From Brachypterus glaber (lineage: Eukaryota; Arthropoda; Insecta; Coleoptera; Kateretidae), in contig CAUEHQ010000001.1 of assembly GCA_958510825.1 (NCBI GenBank), positions 1-64,000 of the forward strand: a DNA stretch of 64,000 bases. The letters run 5' to 3'. The stretch's first letter is position 1. Each line of letters opens with the position of its first letter. The translations under genes were made by a program, and so were the position numbers. The notes below the pieces were generated by a model, which was not told the origin of the DNA, did not search any database, and saw only the letters and a list, made by a program, of their open reading frames with translations. Positions 12,472 through 22,713 of this stretch are shown piece by piece.

Positions 12472-13800
12472 GGCCCCTTTGGCTTTTAAGTTTTTATTTT
12501 TCCATTTTCAAATTATTACTTTTATTTTTATTTTTTAATTACACAATAACCAAAATAATGGAAATTTTTAGAATGGAAATGTAATTTATGATAATAAAGG
12601 AACATTCATAATTTTTCCTATCCCTATACAAAATATAGGGATAAAAATCAGCCCCTACAAAAGTAGGGGCTGAAAATGTCAAAAAAAATTACCCTTTATG
12701 CTAATATAGGTCAAAAAAAGCTGGTACCTAGAACCTATACCGCTAAGTTAAAAATATTTTTTACAATTCCTTCATAAGCCTATTTCAAAACTCCATAGCT
12801 ATTTTAGTTAAATATTATACAGTGTGTCGAAAAAAAAAATAGTTTATAATAAAAATATAGACCTTCAAATTTTTTGAATTTTTAAATATTTGATGTGACT
12901 ATTCTGAAAGAGTCACTCTTTTAACTTCAGACAAAAAAGGGGCTGACCTACTAAGCACATGTTTTAATATATTTATATGTGATATTACTGAAACTTTTAA
13001 ACTTTTAACTCATGAATAAACTAAAATAATATTAATACTGAAAAATATTTAATTATATATAGGCCCTAGGGCCATAGGGCCCCACAAACGGACTGTTTTA
13101 AAATGTTTTTATATTTTGTTTTTTATAAACTAACTACAAAAACCTAATATTATTCCAAAACTTACTTAAAGAGTCCTAGGGCCTAGGCCCTATAGGGCTT
13201 ATATATATTTTTAATTTTGGTGGTGCTATTCTGGAAATATTTTAAGAAAAAATAATAATTAAATTGTATAGAAATATTAAATCTTGAAAATTTTAAAAAC
13301 TGGTCATTGGGGACCTTTAGGCTCTAGGGCACGTTTCTTAATAAATAATTTTCAGATAAAATATTAGTTTTTGTCAGATTTTAAAACCGTGACTCTTTTA
13401 GAACAGTCACATAAAATATTTAAAAGTTCAAAAATTTGGCCTTCGCAAGTCAATATTTTTTTTAGACACCCTGTATAAACCCACAACAAACAAAAATAAC
13501 TATGAAACTTTAAAATACACTTATTAAGAAATTCTAAAAAATATTTTTGACCTAGTGGTATAGGTCCCAGGTAATAGTTTTTCCAACCTATATTATCTCA
13601 AGGGGTATTTTTTAACATTTTCAGCCCCTAGAAAAATCCCTATATTTTGAATAGGGGTGAAAAAATTTACCAATATTCCTTTATTATATATGTTATTAAT
13701 TTCCCATCTTTAAAATGTCCCACATTAGTGTTTTTATATACTTAAAAAATAAAATTGGAAAAAAAATAAAAACTTGAATGCCACGGACCTAAACCATTAT
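12472..13800. mobile_element. Long-TIR fold-back element, about 1.3 kb
   Basis: The left half (from about 12472) and right half (to about 13800) are diverged reverse complements over several hundred bases. Paired landmarks include TTTTAAGTTTTTATTTTT with its complement near 13765, the AGCCCCTA blocks at about 12650 and 13620, the ACCTA...GGTATAGGT blocks at about 12728 and 13555, and TGACTATTCTGAAAGAGTCA with its complement near 13390. The centre holds CCCTAGGGCCATAGGGCC-like palindromes at about 13066 and 13180. No protein is encoded. Arm divergence suggests an old insertion. Confidence 0.7.
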
Positions 13801-13864
13801 ATGAACTTTTGGCCGGTTAAATAAGTTAAGAATTGACGGTCTATATAATGGTTTAGGTCCGTGG
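13781..13864. repeat. Perfect 21-bp inverted repeat
   Basis: CCACGGACCTAAACCATTAT at 13781-13800, plus one further base, is matched exactly by its reverse complement at 13844-13864, with a 42-bp spacer. It partly overlaps the right end of the preceding fold-back element, so it may be that element's outer hairpin or a separate insertion. Confidence 0.75.
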
Positions 13865-13914
13865 AATTTTAAATGCACGTTACTGTACACCCTAAATTGT
13901 GGCGATTTGCCTTT

Positions 13915-14100
13915 TGGGAACAGATAGTGACCACATCAACAGATGGCATCATGCTTTTATATCTATCTAACGTTTTATTTGAATATTATCAACATACAGG
14001 ATACCGAGGATACACAGTGCTGATGATTCCCAAAAAGGATGAAATGGTACTATTCACCGTTTCCTGTCCATTTGATTTTAACGACAGATAGATAACTTTA
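13915..14100. repeat. Dispersed repeat, relative of 18650-18800
   Basis: The stretch holding TTTTATATCTATCTAACGTT, CAACATACAGGATA, CACAGTGCTGATGATT and AAAAAGGATGAAATGGTACT recurs at about 18658-18790 in the same orientation with only scattered differences. Both are followed by TTTAACGACAGATA. A 72-codon open frame across it is explained by the repeat and is not called as a gene. Confidence 0.75.
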
Positions 14101-14195
14101 TTATATATATTTTTCGGTTATTAACCGACAAACAGTACCTATATATTTTTATAGACTGTCAATTCTTAACTTATTCAATTAATTTATGTTAATTT

Positions 14196-15790
14196 ATTTT
14201 TTTGTATTTATCCAGAGGCGTGCCTAGACGGGCAAAATGTGAGGCTAACACAAAAAATTTCAAACTTTTTTATGTGTTTTTTTTTAATTTTTTGTTAAAC
14301 ATAGATTCGTTGAGTAAAAATACATAAAAAAAGTCATACAGCGTAACACTATAAGAGCAACCGTTTAAAAAAATGCATTTAAAAGTAAGTAACATTTTGT
14401 GCCACCAAAAATGATACTTTCTAAAAGTTACTCTAGTATTAAATTTAGGTGTTTCGGTAAAGAATACTCTTTTGCATAGCTTTAAATGATGAATCACCCT
14501 GCAGCATTTACATTTTATGTCGAAGGGCTGTAGCTCCCTTAGGGCAGATTTCTGGACCAATCTTTATAGGAACTTTTTTTCATACTTTTGAATGTAGAAT
14601 TTTTGTTGGTTTGGTTTGTGTTTGGATGTAGAATCACCTTTTAAATTTTGGCATGCCAGTTACTGATAATCCTGTATATTTTTTTTAATTCATTTTTTTT
14701 CAAAATTGGATGTATACTACCTATAGGTTTGATCTTTACAATAAAGGTAATTTTTCCTTCAATTTATTCATAACTTTTTTGTTTTGGGCTTTTCTTTCTT
14801 TCTCTCACAGAACTTAATTTTTCCTGAAATTTTTGTGTCGTTCTAATAATTCCTTGAATTATTGTGTTTACAAAAAAAGGTGACATCAGACGGACATTTT
14901 TAAAGTTACTTATTTTTTTACGAAACCCATTTTTATTATAAAAATTGTGTCCAAGAACATTTTGTCTAATTTTGGCGATTATGGAAAATTTGAAGGTATT
15001 ATACTCTTCTATACTCTTCTAGTGCTTGCTCCATTCAACGAAAAAAAAATGAGTCCAACGCGTTGGACGTCACAGCGCCTAACCTATACAGGGTTTTCCA
15101 GAAATAACTTCAAAAAATTTAAGAGGTGATTCTACGTTAAAAAATATGAAAAAAAAAATCCTATAAAGATTGGTCCGGAAATGAGCCCTAAGGGAGCTAC
15201 AACTCCTTGTAATTGTAATAAAAATAACGTTTTTAATTAATAACTCTTGTACCCTTTAAGCTAGAGCGACGAGCTTTTGCATGTATACTAGTATTAATAA
15301 GGGCAATAAGTTTATGTTAATTTATTTTTTTGAATTTGTCCAGAGACGTGCCTAGATGGACAAAATATGTTAGGCTTAACACATTTTGGCCCAATCTTTT
15401 TTTATGTATACATTATTTGGATTTTTTGTAATAAATACAGATTCCTTTAGTAAAAGTACATAAAAATGTCGTATAGTGTAACACTGTAGGTGCACCCGTT
15501 AAAAAAAATGCATTTAAGAGGAAGTAACATTTTGTGCCACTAAAAAAGTCTATAACTCCTTTAATATTAAGTTTAGGTATTTTGGTGAAGAATACTTTTT
15601 TGTTTAGTTTTAAATGAAGAATCGCCCAGCAGCATTAAAATTTTATTGGTGCTTTTTTTGTTCCCCATTCAATATGTCCATCTTCGAAAGGCCGCAGCTT
15701 CCTTAGGGCTCATTTCCGGACCAACCTTTATTGGAACTTTTTTTCATATTTTTTAACGTAAATTTCTCCAACTTATTTCTGAATAACCCT
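14196..15790. repeat. Duplicated repeat block (14196-14590 and 15320-15770) with an inverted piece between
   Basis: Two segments in the same orientation share the landmarks CAGAGGCGTGCCTAGA / CAGAGACGTGCCTAGA, GTGTAACACT, AAATGCATTTAAGAG-like words, AAGTAACATTTTGTGCCAC and CTTAGGGC...GGACCAA. They are diverged copies about 1.1 kb apart. A third, inverted piece at about 15140-15205 (ATCCTATAAAGATTGGTCC, then AGCCCTAAGGGAGCTAC) pairs with 14525-14575. This looks like nested or tandemly inserted copies of one non-coding element. The open frame at 14270-14560 is part of it. Confidence 0.65.
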
Positions 15791-15845
15791 GTATATCACT
15801 CTGTATGGCAATTGAAACTTATTAAGACTTAATAAATGAGTTTTG

Positions 15846-15872
15846 TATATATATATATATATATATATATAT
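15846..15872. repeat. (TA)n microsatellite
   Basis: A run of about 13 TA dinucleotides lies just left of the pogo-like element. TA is the target of that superfamily, so an AT-rich landing site is expected. Confidence 0.9.
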
Positions 15873-15903
15873 TTTATATAACAATTATCTATTAAGTTAA
15901 TTA

Positions 15904-18471
15904 GGGGAAAGGGGGGGGAATGGCGGCCGCCTAAGGTTTTTTGTAATTTTTAGCTTTATTAATGTTTTTTTTTTCATGAAAATTAGTTAAATGAAACTCA
16001 AAAGTATGCTTTATAAAACTTTATTCTCAAAAAAAAATTAAACTAAAATACAAAATTGTTATAATTTTTAAAAAAAAACTTCAAAAGGCCGGCATTACAC
16101 GCAGGCTGGGGGTAATTACGGCATAGGCCGGAATTACCCCAATTCAAAAAAAATTACATACAAAAATCACAAACGAAGACTTTTCCTTCAAAGCTTGTGC
16201 AGTCTTTATGAGCCCATAGCAGACATATTGAGCAGCAAATCCAAATTTCACCGTCTTTGCCAAACTCACCACACATGAGACATATTTCTTTATTCACTGC
16301 CGTATCATTGCTATCGCTTTCATCCGAAAAGTCTTCGGTATTATTCTGCTTATTTCTGTCAATACATTTGCGTTTTGCCTGAGATCTATTAACTGCAGCT
16401 GATATAGCTGATGTTTCATCAGCTGTGCAGTCGTTATTAAAGACTTTACGCTTTGTTCCTTTAGCAACTTTTTTTTTATCGGATGTTGTATTCTTTTTTA
16501 GTATTTTTTTTTGTTTTTCTTCCTTTTTAAGTTGTTTTTCTTCTAAAACTGTCTTCATAGGTGTTAATGTAAATGTTAATGTAAATATTTCTGAGTGCTG
16601 CTTTCTATTGTTTTGAGAGTTATTCTTTTTATTCACAATTGTGGATGGCATCTTATCTTTTGAACACCCAGGTAAAGGAATTATTTCACTAAATGATAAG
16701 TTTAGCTTAGTTGTTTCATCTTCCACCTCCGTATTTGTTTCATTTTCATGTATGTTTTGTAAATCTTGTCCTGCATTTTCCAAATATTGTTGTTTGTTTT
16801 GATTTTCTGTATCTTTTTCTTTTAAAAAACCTTCAGCTGGTGTAAAATCTTCTTCGCCAAAAATGTCAGCATTGACAGGAAATATTCCGGTGTTCTTAAA
16901 ACCATTAATGGCCTTTATTGGTGTGGCAACACGACCATAGGCATTTTGAAAAATTTCGGCTACTTCAAAAGTCGTTATCCTTTCATGTGGATGGCATCTT
17001 AAATAATTACCACATTCAACATTGTACGCAGATTTTAATGATGAATAAAAAGTCACATCAAGAGGCTGAATACGATGAGAGGTATGCGGTGGTATGGTTA
17101 AAACTATAATTCCTTTTTCTTTACAGAAATTATACGCATCTAATGTGCAATGGCTGATATGGTTGTCAATTATCAATAAAACTGGATGTTCCTTTGAAGG
17201 CTTTACAGATTCAGAAAAATGTTGAAGCCATTCCATAAATACTTTTTCATTCATCCACCCATTATCTGAACAGCAGTATAGTGCACCTGGGGGACCATTT
17301 TTCTTCAATTCTGGTTTCATTCTTTTGCGGGCATAAATAAATAAAGGCGGAACATAGGTTCCTGATGCACTTATACAACACATAATAGTAGTAGTCTTTC
17401 CCCTTTCTGCGCTTGTTATGAAACCAACTCTTTTTTGCCCTTTTTCAGCAAGTATTTTACCGGGATTTTGAACTGTTGTTATGCCTGTTTCATCTGCATT
17501 ATAAATTCTCGATGGTGAAAATTTATATTTCTCTAAAAGAGAGTTTAAATTAAAAAAAAATATGGTAACTTCCTTTTTATTAAAAGCAGAAATTCGATTG
17601 ATACTTGTGGCCTCTGGCTTTCTTAATCGAATATTTGGGTGTCTCTTAAGAAAACCACATAACCAGTCTCTTCCAGCAGTTGCTTTATCTTTTGAAAACG
17701 GATGTTGTAAATGATTTGCCTCAGCATACTTAAAGGCACATTTTTTTATTTCAGTCGGAGAAATTCCATAAAAATGTTTTGAAAGTTTTATAACTTGTTC
17801 TGCTAAAATATTTTCTTCATCTTGGGTAAAAACAGCTTTACGACCCAATGAAGCGTCTGATACATCTTTTTTTTAATCTATCTTGTAGTGTTGACCTTGG
17901 AATAGAAAAACTTCTTGAAACTTCACGCGTGCTTCTTCCATTTTTTATCGCGTTTATGGCTGCATTTAGTTGTTCAACTGTCCACTGTGCTTTACCAGTA
18001 ACTCGTTTATAAATTCGGGGCATCTACAATATTAAAACTTAATTATAACCTATGTGGGGTAATAGTGGCCGGCCGGCATTACCCCTAAACAAATGGTCAT
18101 TATAACCCCAAAACGTACATTTACAAATTTTTACCCAAAACACTAAATTAACTGAATTTATATGTCAATCTATTACATAGTCCTAAACTACAATAGAGAC
18201 TAATACTACTTGTCCAAAAATGTAACTAATAAGGCTAAATTAGTTTATTTACATACCTTTGAAAGTTGAACAGTAATACATCCCAACCGGCAAAATGTTA
18301 TTTTCTCTTATAACTTTCTACTTTACCGATTTGCGTCCATGCCATTTTAGATACACTATGAACTACTCACGGGTAGATGGCTCCACTAGTATTAAATTTG
18401 AAAAAGGAGTATATAGCTAAGATATACGATGGCCGCCATTACCCTAGAGGCCGCCATTCCCCCCCTTCCCC
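15904..18471 (-). mobile_element. pogo/Tigger-like DNA transposon, 2.57 kb, near-complete
   Basis: The termini are inverted repeats, GGGGAAAGGGGGGGGAATGG at the left and CCATTCCCCCCCTTCCCC at the right, continuing into GGCGGCC. They are flanked by TA (15902-15903 and 18472-18473), the duplication made by Tc1/mariner/pogo elements. Just inside, the motif GGCCGGCATTACCCC or close variants recurs at about 16087, 16128, 18068, 18430 and 18450, probably as transposase binding sites. One transposase gene fills the interior on the minus strand. Termini and coding region are well preserved, so the insertion is fairly young. Confidence 0.92.
16154..18023 (-). pseudogene. pogo/Tigger (Jerky/CENP-B type) transposase with C-terminal PHD finger, one frameshift
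   Basis: The protein begins at 18023 (MPRIYKRVTGKAQW) with a Psq-type helix-turn-helix, seen in STREVSRSFSIPRSTLQDRL. The frame is then lost at a run of eight T at 17867-17874, and coding resumes in the frame of the ATG at 17848. Changing that run by one base would join the frames through 'DASLGRKAVF'. The 564-residue second part has a CENP-B-type second DNA-binding region (residues about 5-75). It also has a DDE catalytic core with D119 (YNADETG), D228 (LLIIDNH) and D264 (QPLDVTF), spacing DD35D. A basic, serine-rich tail follows, then a PHD finger (residues about 522-563, CLMCGEFGKDGEIWICCSIC and on). It catalyses cut-and-paste transposition in the nucleus. The single lesion could also be a sequencing error. 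Confidence 0.92.
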
Positions 18472-18555
18472 TAATAAGGTTCAATTACACTACAGAGTGC
18501 TTTTTAATTTTCGCGCTATGACGTCGAAGCGTATTTTCTCGCAGAATGGAGTTAA

Positions 18556-18818
18556 ACATATTACTAATAATATTATTAGAAAGTTATCTATCTGTCGTTA
18601 AAATAAAATGAACAGGAAACAGTGAATAGTACAATTTCATCCTTTTTGGGAACCATACTTTTATATCTATCTAACGTTTCATTTAAATATTAACAACATA
18701 CAGGATACACAGTGCTGATGATTTCCAAAAAGGATGAAATGGTACTATTCACTGTTTCCTGTTCTTTTGATTTTAACGACAGATAACTTTCTAATAATAT
18801 TATTAGTAATATACCGAC
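18556..18818. mobile_element. Fold-back element with about 90-bp arms
   Basis: Arms at about 18556-18648 and 18722-18814 are reverse complements. Paired words are AATAATATTATTAGAAAGTT, CAGGAAACAGTGAATAGTAC and CATCCTTTTTGG. The central part (18658-18720) matches 13959-14030. It is a non-coding element next to, and partly interrupted by, the MITE at 18819. Confidence 0.75.
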
Positions 18819-19191
18819 ACTCCCAAGCAACAAGGACGTAACTCAAGTTAGACCCATTTTGAGTTATACTCAGAGGTAAACACCTTGAAAAAAGACACAC
18901 ATGGTGGTACTACTCAGATTTCTCCACAGGCCATTTTAACCAAAATTTTACCTAAAAACACTAAAGTAAAAAATTTTAAACTTGAATATTATCAGAAACA
19001 AACAATAAATAAACAATAAATACTTATACAGTTAAATAGAGAATTTTATAAGCTTTCAAATGACGTATCGCATGGCTTCCTTTTCCACTTCAATCATTTA
19101 CCCACCCTTAAATAACAAAAAAAAATATTTTAGAAATTTAGCTGTCGTGAAAAATGACAATATATGAGTTACGGCTTTGTTGCTTGGGGGT
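18819..19191. mobile_element. MITE with CCCAAGCAACAA termini, 373 bp
   Basis: CCCAAGCAACAAGGACGTAA at 18822-18841 pairs with its near-complement at 19169-19188, differing at two or three positions. The match extends through the ACTCA/TGAGT pair. The interior is AT-rich with no coding. A clear target duplication was not identified, so the superfamily is open. Confidence 0.75.
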
Positions 19192-20147
19192 ATCGATATA
19201 TAATTTCGGCTATTAACCGACAAATGTGCAGTATATAAATAAACAGTTGTTACAAACAATTACAAATTAATATTTTAAAAATTTTTGGTATTTATTTTTT
19301 TATGTATGCAAGTAGATTAAGCATATATTTTATGTTGTATATGAATGATTTGATACTTAATAGATTACAATGATCTCTGATAATGTTTCAATAATTATTG
19401 CCCGAACGGTAGTAGGTACTCAGTGTCTGATCTAATCTATATGTGAATGGTTTCGTGACAGGATTTTTTAATCAACTAGTTAACGATGACCGCAGGTAAA
19501 TTAATTATTATTTTTTAATAATACAGTCTTAACTCTATATGGAATTAAAACATTGGCTGTTATTAATTTTAATAATTGTAATTGTAATTGTAAATTTATT
19601 AACCAATTACATTACAGGTACATTTTGTACATTTGGCAAGTCAGTTAATTAATTTTAATGATACATTCATTTATTCATAAATATCCTATGGGGTATTAAT
19701 GGGAAAACAATTTAAATTAAGTGAAAATGGTATGGTTCCACCGCATCTCTTTTCTTTCGAAAATATGCAGACAAATTTTGAGATTTTGTTTATTTTGTTG
19801 TTATTTGTACAATCAGTTTGCATTTATATTCGGTCATCAATGATAACCCATCATGAAAAAGTAGCAGTTTTTAAAAAATCGAATTTTTCGATTTTTTGTT
19901 CATCGATAAATTAGGGACCCTGGAAAATTTCGTTGTATTTTTTATACTGAATTTTATTTGTTAATGCATATTTTTTATTTATATCGCCACCACTGGTATT
20001 TAATACTTTACTTGTGATATTATATACTGCAATCTGTGTATTGTATACAAAATGTTGCCATACTAACATAGAGACCACGCTGGTACATTTGGATCCCCCC
20101 GCAACATGTGTTTATTAATACTGTAATATTTGGTAAATTATAATAAT
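19192..20147. other. Non-coding stretch
   Basis: AT-rich sequence without recognisable genes. The 71-codon frame at 19699-19914 ends in a palindromic AAAAATCGAATTTTTCGATTTTTT patch and has no resemblance to known proteins. A short inverted-repeat word (TAATTGTAATTG) lies near 19573. Confidence 0.4.
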
Positions 20148-20516
20148 TATTAATGCGTGTCTTTAAGTCATCTAGCTCAGTTGGTTATGTTTGGTAAACT
20201 ATTCCTTCCTCATAAAAAATCTAGTGGTGTTAGGTCAGGAGAGCTTGGTGGCCAATTATTCCCCTAGAAACATGACGGTAGTAATACCATGAGGTAGAAA
20301 AGTGATGGAAGCAAGACGGCCCTCACCTTCATGGTAATAATTTAACCACTCAATATTTAAATAATAAAAATTTTCCAAAAAACTGGATTAAAACAGGGGA
20401 ATAATTTTTTGGCCACCAAGCTCTCCAGACCTAACGCCACTAGATTTTTTTATGAGGTATTTGGTAAACTACCAAACATAACCAACTGAGCTAGATGACT
20501 TAAAGACACACATTAG
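20148..20516. repeat. Inverted duplication of a mariner-like transposase fragment
   Basis: The left arm (about 20148-20267) and right arm (about 20396-20516) are reverse complements. They share CTTTAAGTCATCTAGCTCAG, TTGGTTATGTTTGGTA and the stretch encoding the PDLTPLDFF motif. The left arm is therefore a second copy of the transposase C-terminus on the minus strand. About 130 bp separate the arms. Confidence 0.75.
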
Positions 20517-20649
20517 TAATGCTTGTGAGACTATTAATCCGGATATGGTATACGCAGCTTGCAGAAGAAATTTAATGTCACGATTTGAACAGTGCATAAG
20601 TGAAAATGGTGGTCATTTCGAGCATTTTATGTCATATGGATGCAGTTAA
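20411..20649 (+). pseudogene. C-terminal fragment of a mariner-like transposase
   Basis: Translation from about 20411 gives PPSSPDLTPLDFFMRYLVNY, an in-frame stop, then TELDDLKTHISNAC, INPDMV, RFEQCISENGGHFEHFM and a stop at 20647-20649. The WPPRSPDLTPLDFFLWG-type block with the last catalytic aspartate and the 'NGxHFEH' ending are typical of Tc1/mariner-superfamily transposases in insects. Only about 78 codons remain and the frame is interrupted, so this is a dead relic. The inverted arm at 20148-20267 repeats part of it. Confidence 0.85.
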
Positions 20650-22189
20650 TGTTAGAATTTGCCCAATAAGACAATTGAGATTAAGATTAATTTTATTTTT
20701 CAAATATAATTTTTTTTTTCAATATTACTTTTTTTAATTTTTTTAAACTATTTTAATGGATATCTCCGGAATGGCTTATCCGATTTTAAAAATTAAAAAT
20801 TAATTTTAATCAAAATAAAAATACCTTTCAAATCATGATATACGACCCATATTGCTATTTGAGATTGTAAAGTTGGCGTTGCTGGGGGTTAGGTAGGGAC
20901 ACTAGATCTAGGGTTAGGGGGTGAGTTTTAGAATAGAAAGCTTACTGAAAATATCTAATTGACCTGCTTTTTGAATTTTTGATATCTCTTACAGTTTTCA
21001 AGATAATGCTTGTAGGAAAGTTAATGGGATACCCTGTATATTTATTTTTTAACTTTTTTGTAAAATAAATTTTTTTTTAGACAATTAAATTTTATTTTTT
21101 TGAGTTTTTTTTTGTCTTTAGATAAAGTCCGATATACTGGGTGTTTCAGGAATTTTTTTGGCACTTCCGGTTTCGCCGAAAATAAAAAGGGCACAGCTCC
21201 GCCATTTTGAAAGAAAAAAATTTGTTTTTTTAGGTTGTACACTTAATATTCCTTTATACCGTGCCGTGTTGAAAAAAAATTAAAAAAATCTTTGTGCCTT
21301 AAAAAAATGAGAAAACTAAAGGGATAGAACTTTTTAAAAAATTGCTGTGAGTGACCTCTCCATTTTTTCAAAAATTATGAAAACAATCAGGGATGATACT
21401 CCTACCCCAGTGAACAAATTAGGGGGTGAAACCTCAAAAAAAAATATTTTAAAATTTTGGTTAAAAATTAAAAAAACAAAATACAGCCAGATAAATACCG
21501 AATGTTTTAATTCCCATTACGTTAAAAAATCCATCTTCCGAAAATTTGACAGTAAAAAAATCTTAAAGGCACATCCTTTTTTTATAAGTCAGCCAAATTT
21601 AATTAAAAAATATTTATAAATGCAAGATATACAGACATTTAAAAAAATGTGTTTTTTTTTTCTTAAAACCCCTGTATATAAAAACTGTGGGTCGTAGCCC
21701 AAATCTGAAAAAAGATTTGGAATGAGGAGAAAAAATGCTTCAAGATAGATTAGGTCAGAAAAAAAATATATTTTCGTTATGGGACAGTGTAATAAGATTT
21801 TTAAAAACATATTTTTTTTAAATAATAATTTATTTGCAGTCTTGAATTATGCAAAATTTTGTATTACTCTTTATAAATTGGTGTCCCAGTTTCAAATATT
21901 TATAAGCAGTATAGTTTCTATGGCCTTGTCTACACAGTTAAAATATGTTTATTTACGTTTAATCCAGTACCTATTTAGATAATTAATGTAATCTTACTGA
22001 TACAACATAGTTATGCATAGGTGAATATTGTATTAAACTGGTTTATATATAAAAACACAATATTTAATAACTTTAATAAAAAATATAATTTTTAAGTATA
22101 ATTATCAGTCAATGTAATAAAACCTCGAATAAAATTTTGCAAACATGAAAATAAATAACTCATGGCTCCCCGATTTATTATTTTTGTAT
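20650..22189. other. Non-coding, AT-rich stretch
   Basis: Several short frames (21042-21242, 21347-21619, 21589-21810, 21779-21982) lie in A/T-rich sequence on both strands and resemble no protein. Phrases such as 'GGGATACCCTGTATATTTATTTTTT' near 21028 (only the first bases quoted are distinctive) are typical of insect MITE ends, so this is probably decayed repeat sequence. Confidence 0.4.
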
Positions 22190-22329
22190 TCTAGATATTA
22201 CCTAACACCCCTATTGGGGGGGGGGGTTAGCCAAAATATGAAGTATCTACATCCTTTAATAAAGCGAGAAACGGGTATGAAGTGTATGAATGTTGGTCAA
22301 ATTGCGTGACGTATTTTATGGACAACCCC
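22190..22329. mobile_element. Probable end of a Harbinger-type MITE
   Basis: The sequence TGACGTATTTTATGGACAAC, then CCCC and TTA, at 22306-22332 matches the right end of the MITE at 864-1585 (ACGTAATATATGGACAGCCC, then C and TTA). A G-rich run at 22217-22228 corresponds to the C-rich block inside that MITE. No left end was located, so this is a partial copy. Confidence 0.5.
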
Positions 22330-22713
22330 TTAAAGGGGCAATTTAATGAAGGTGGGGAGAAGAAAGCATAATTTTTCCAACTTTTCGACTAAAGAATTCC
22401 CAACTTATCCATGACTAAATGTGACTTAATAAAGGTCATTACTACCTCAGTATGGCACCTATCGTAATATTCTTGGTAAATATACCTGTGACTAAGACTA
22501 AATTTTTAATCTTTGCCTGTGACTTGCCAACTTTTTCTTGTGATTAGTAAACTTATGAAGTAAAAATATTAAAGTTCATTTGCGAATTGGCAATTTTATA
22601 TTTATACCTTCTGGAAAATCAAAAATGGTAATAAATTGCCAACTTCTCTATTTTATATGCATGAATTTGCCATCTTTTTTTTCAACATTCAATATTGTAC
22701 ATAGGTAGGCTCT

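Noticed and set aside
16425..17109. Open frames on the + strand across the pogo transposase
   Set aside because: Antisense shadows of the transposase coding region.
19699..19914. 71-codon frame after a TE-rich stretch
   Set aside because: Ends in a low-complexity palindrome and has no recognisable domain or splice context.
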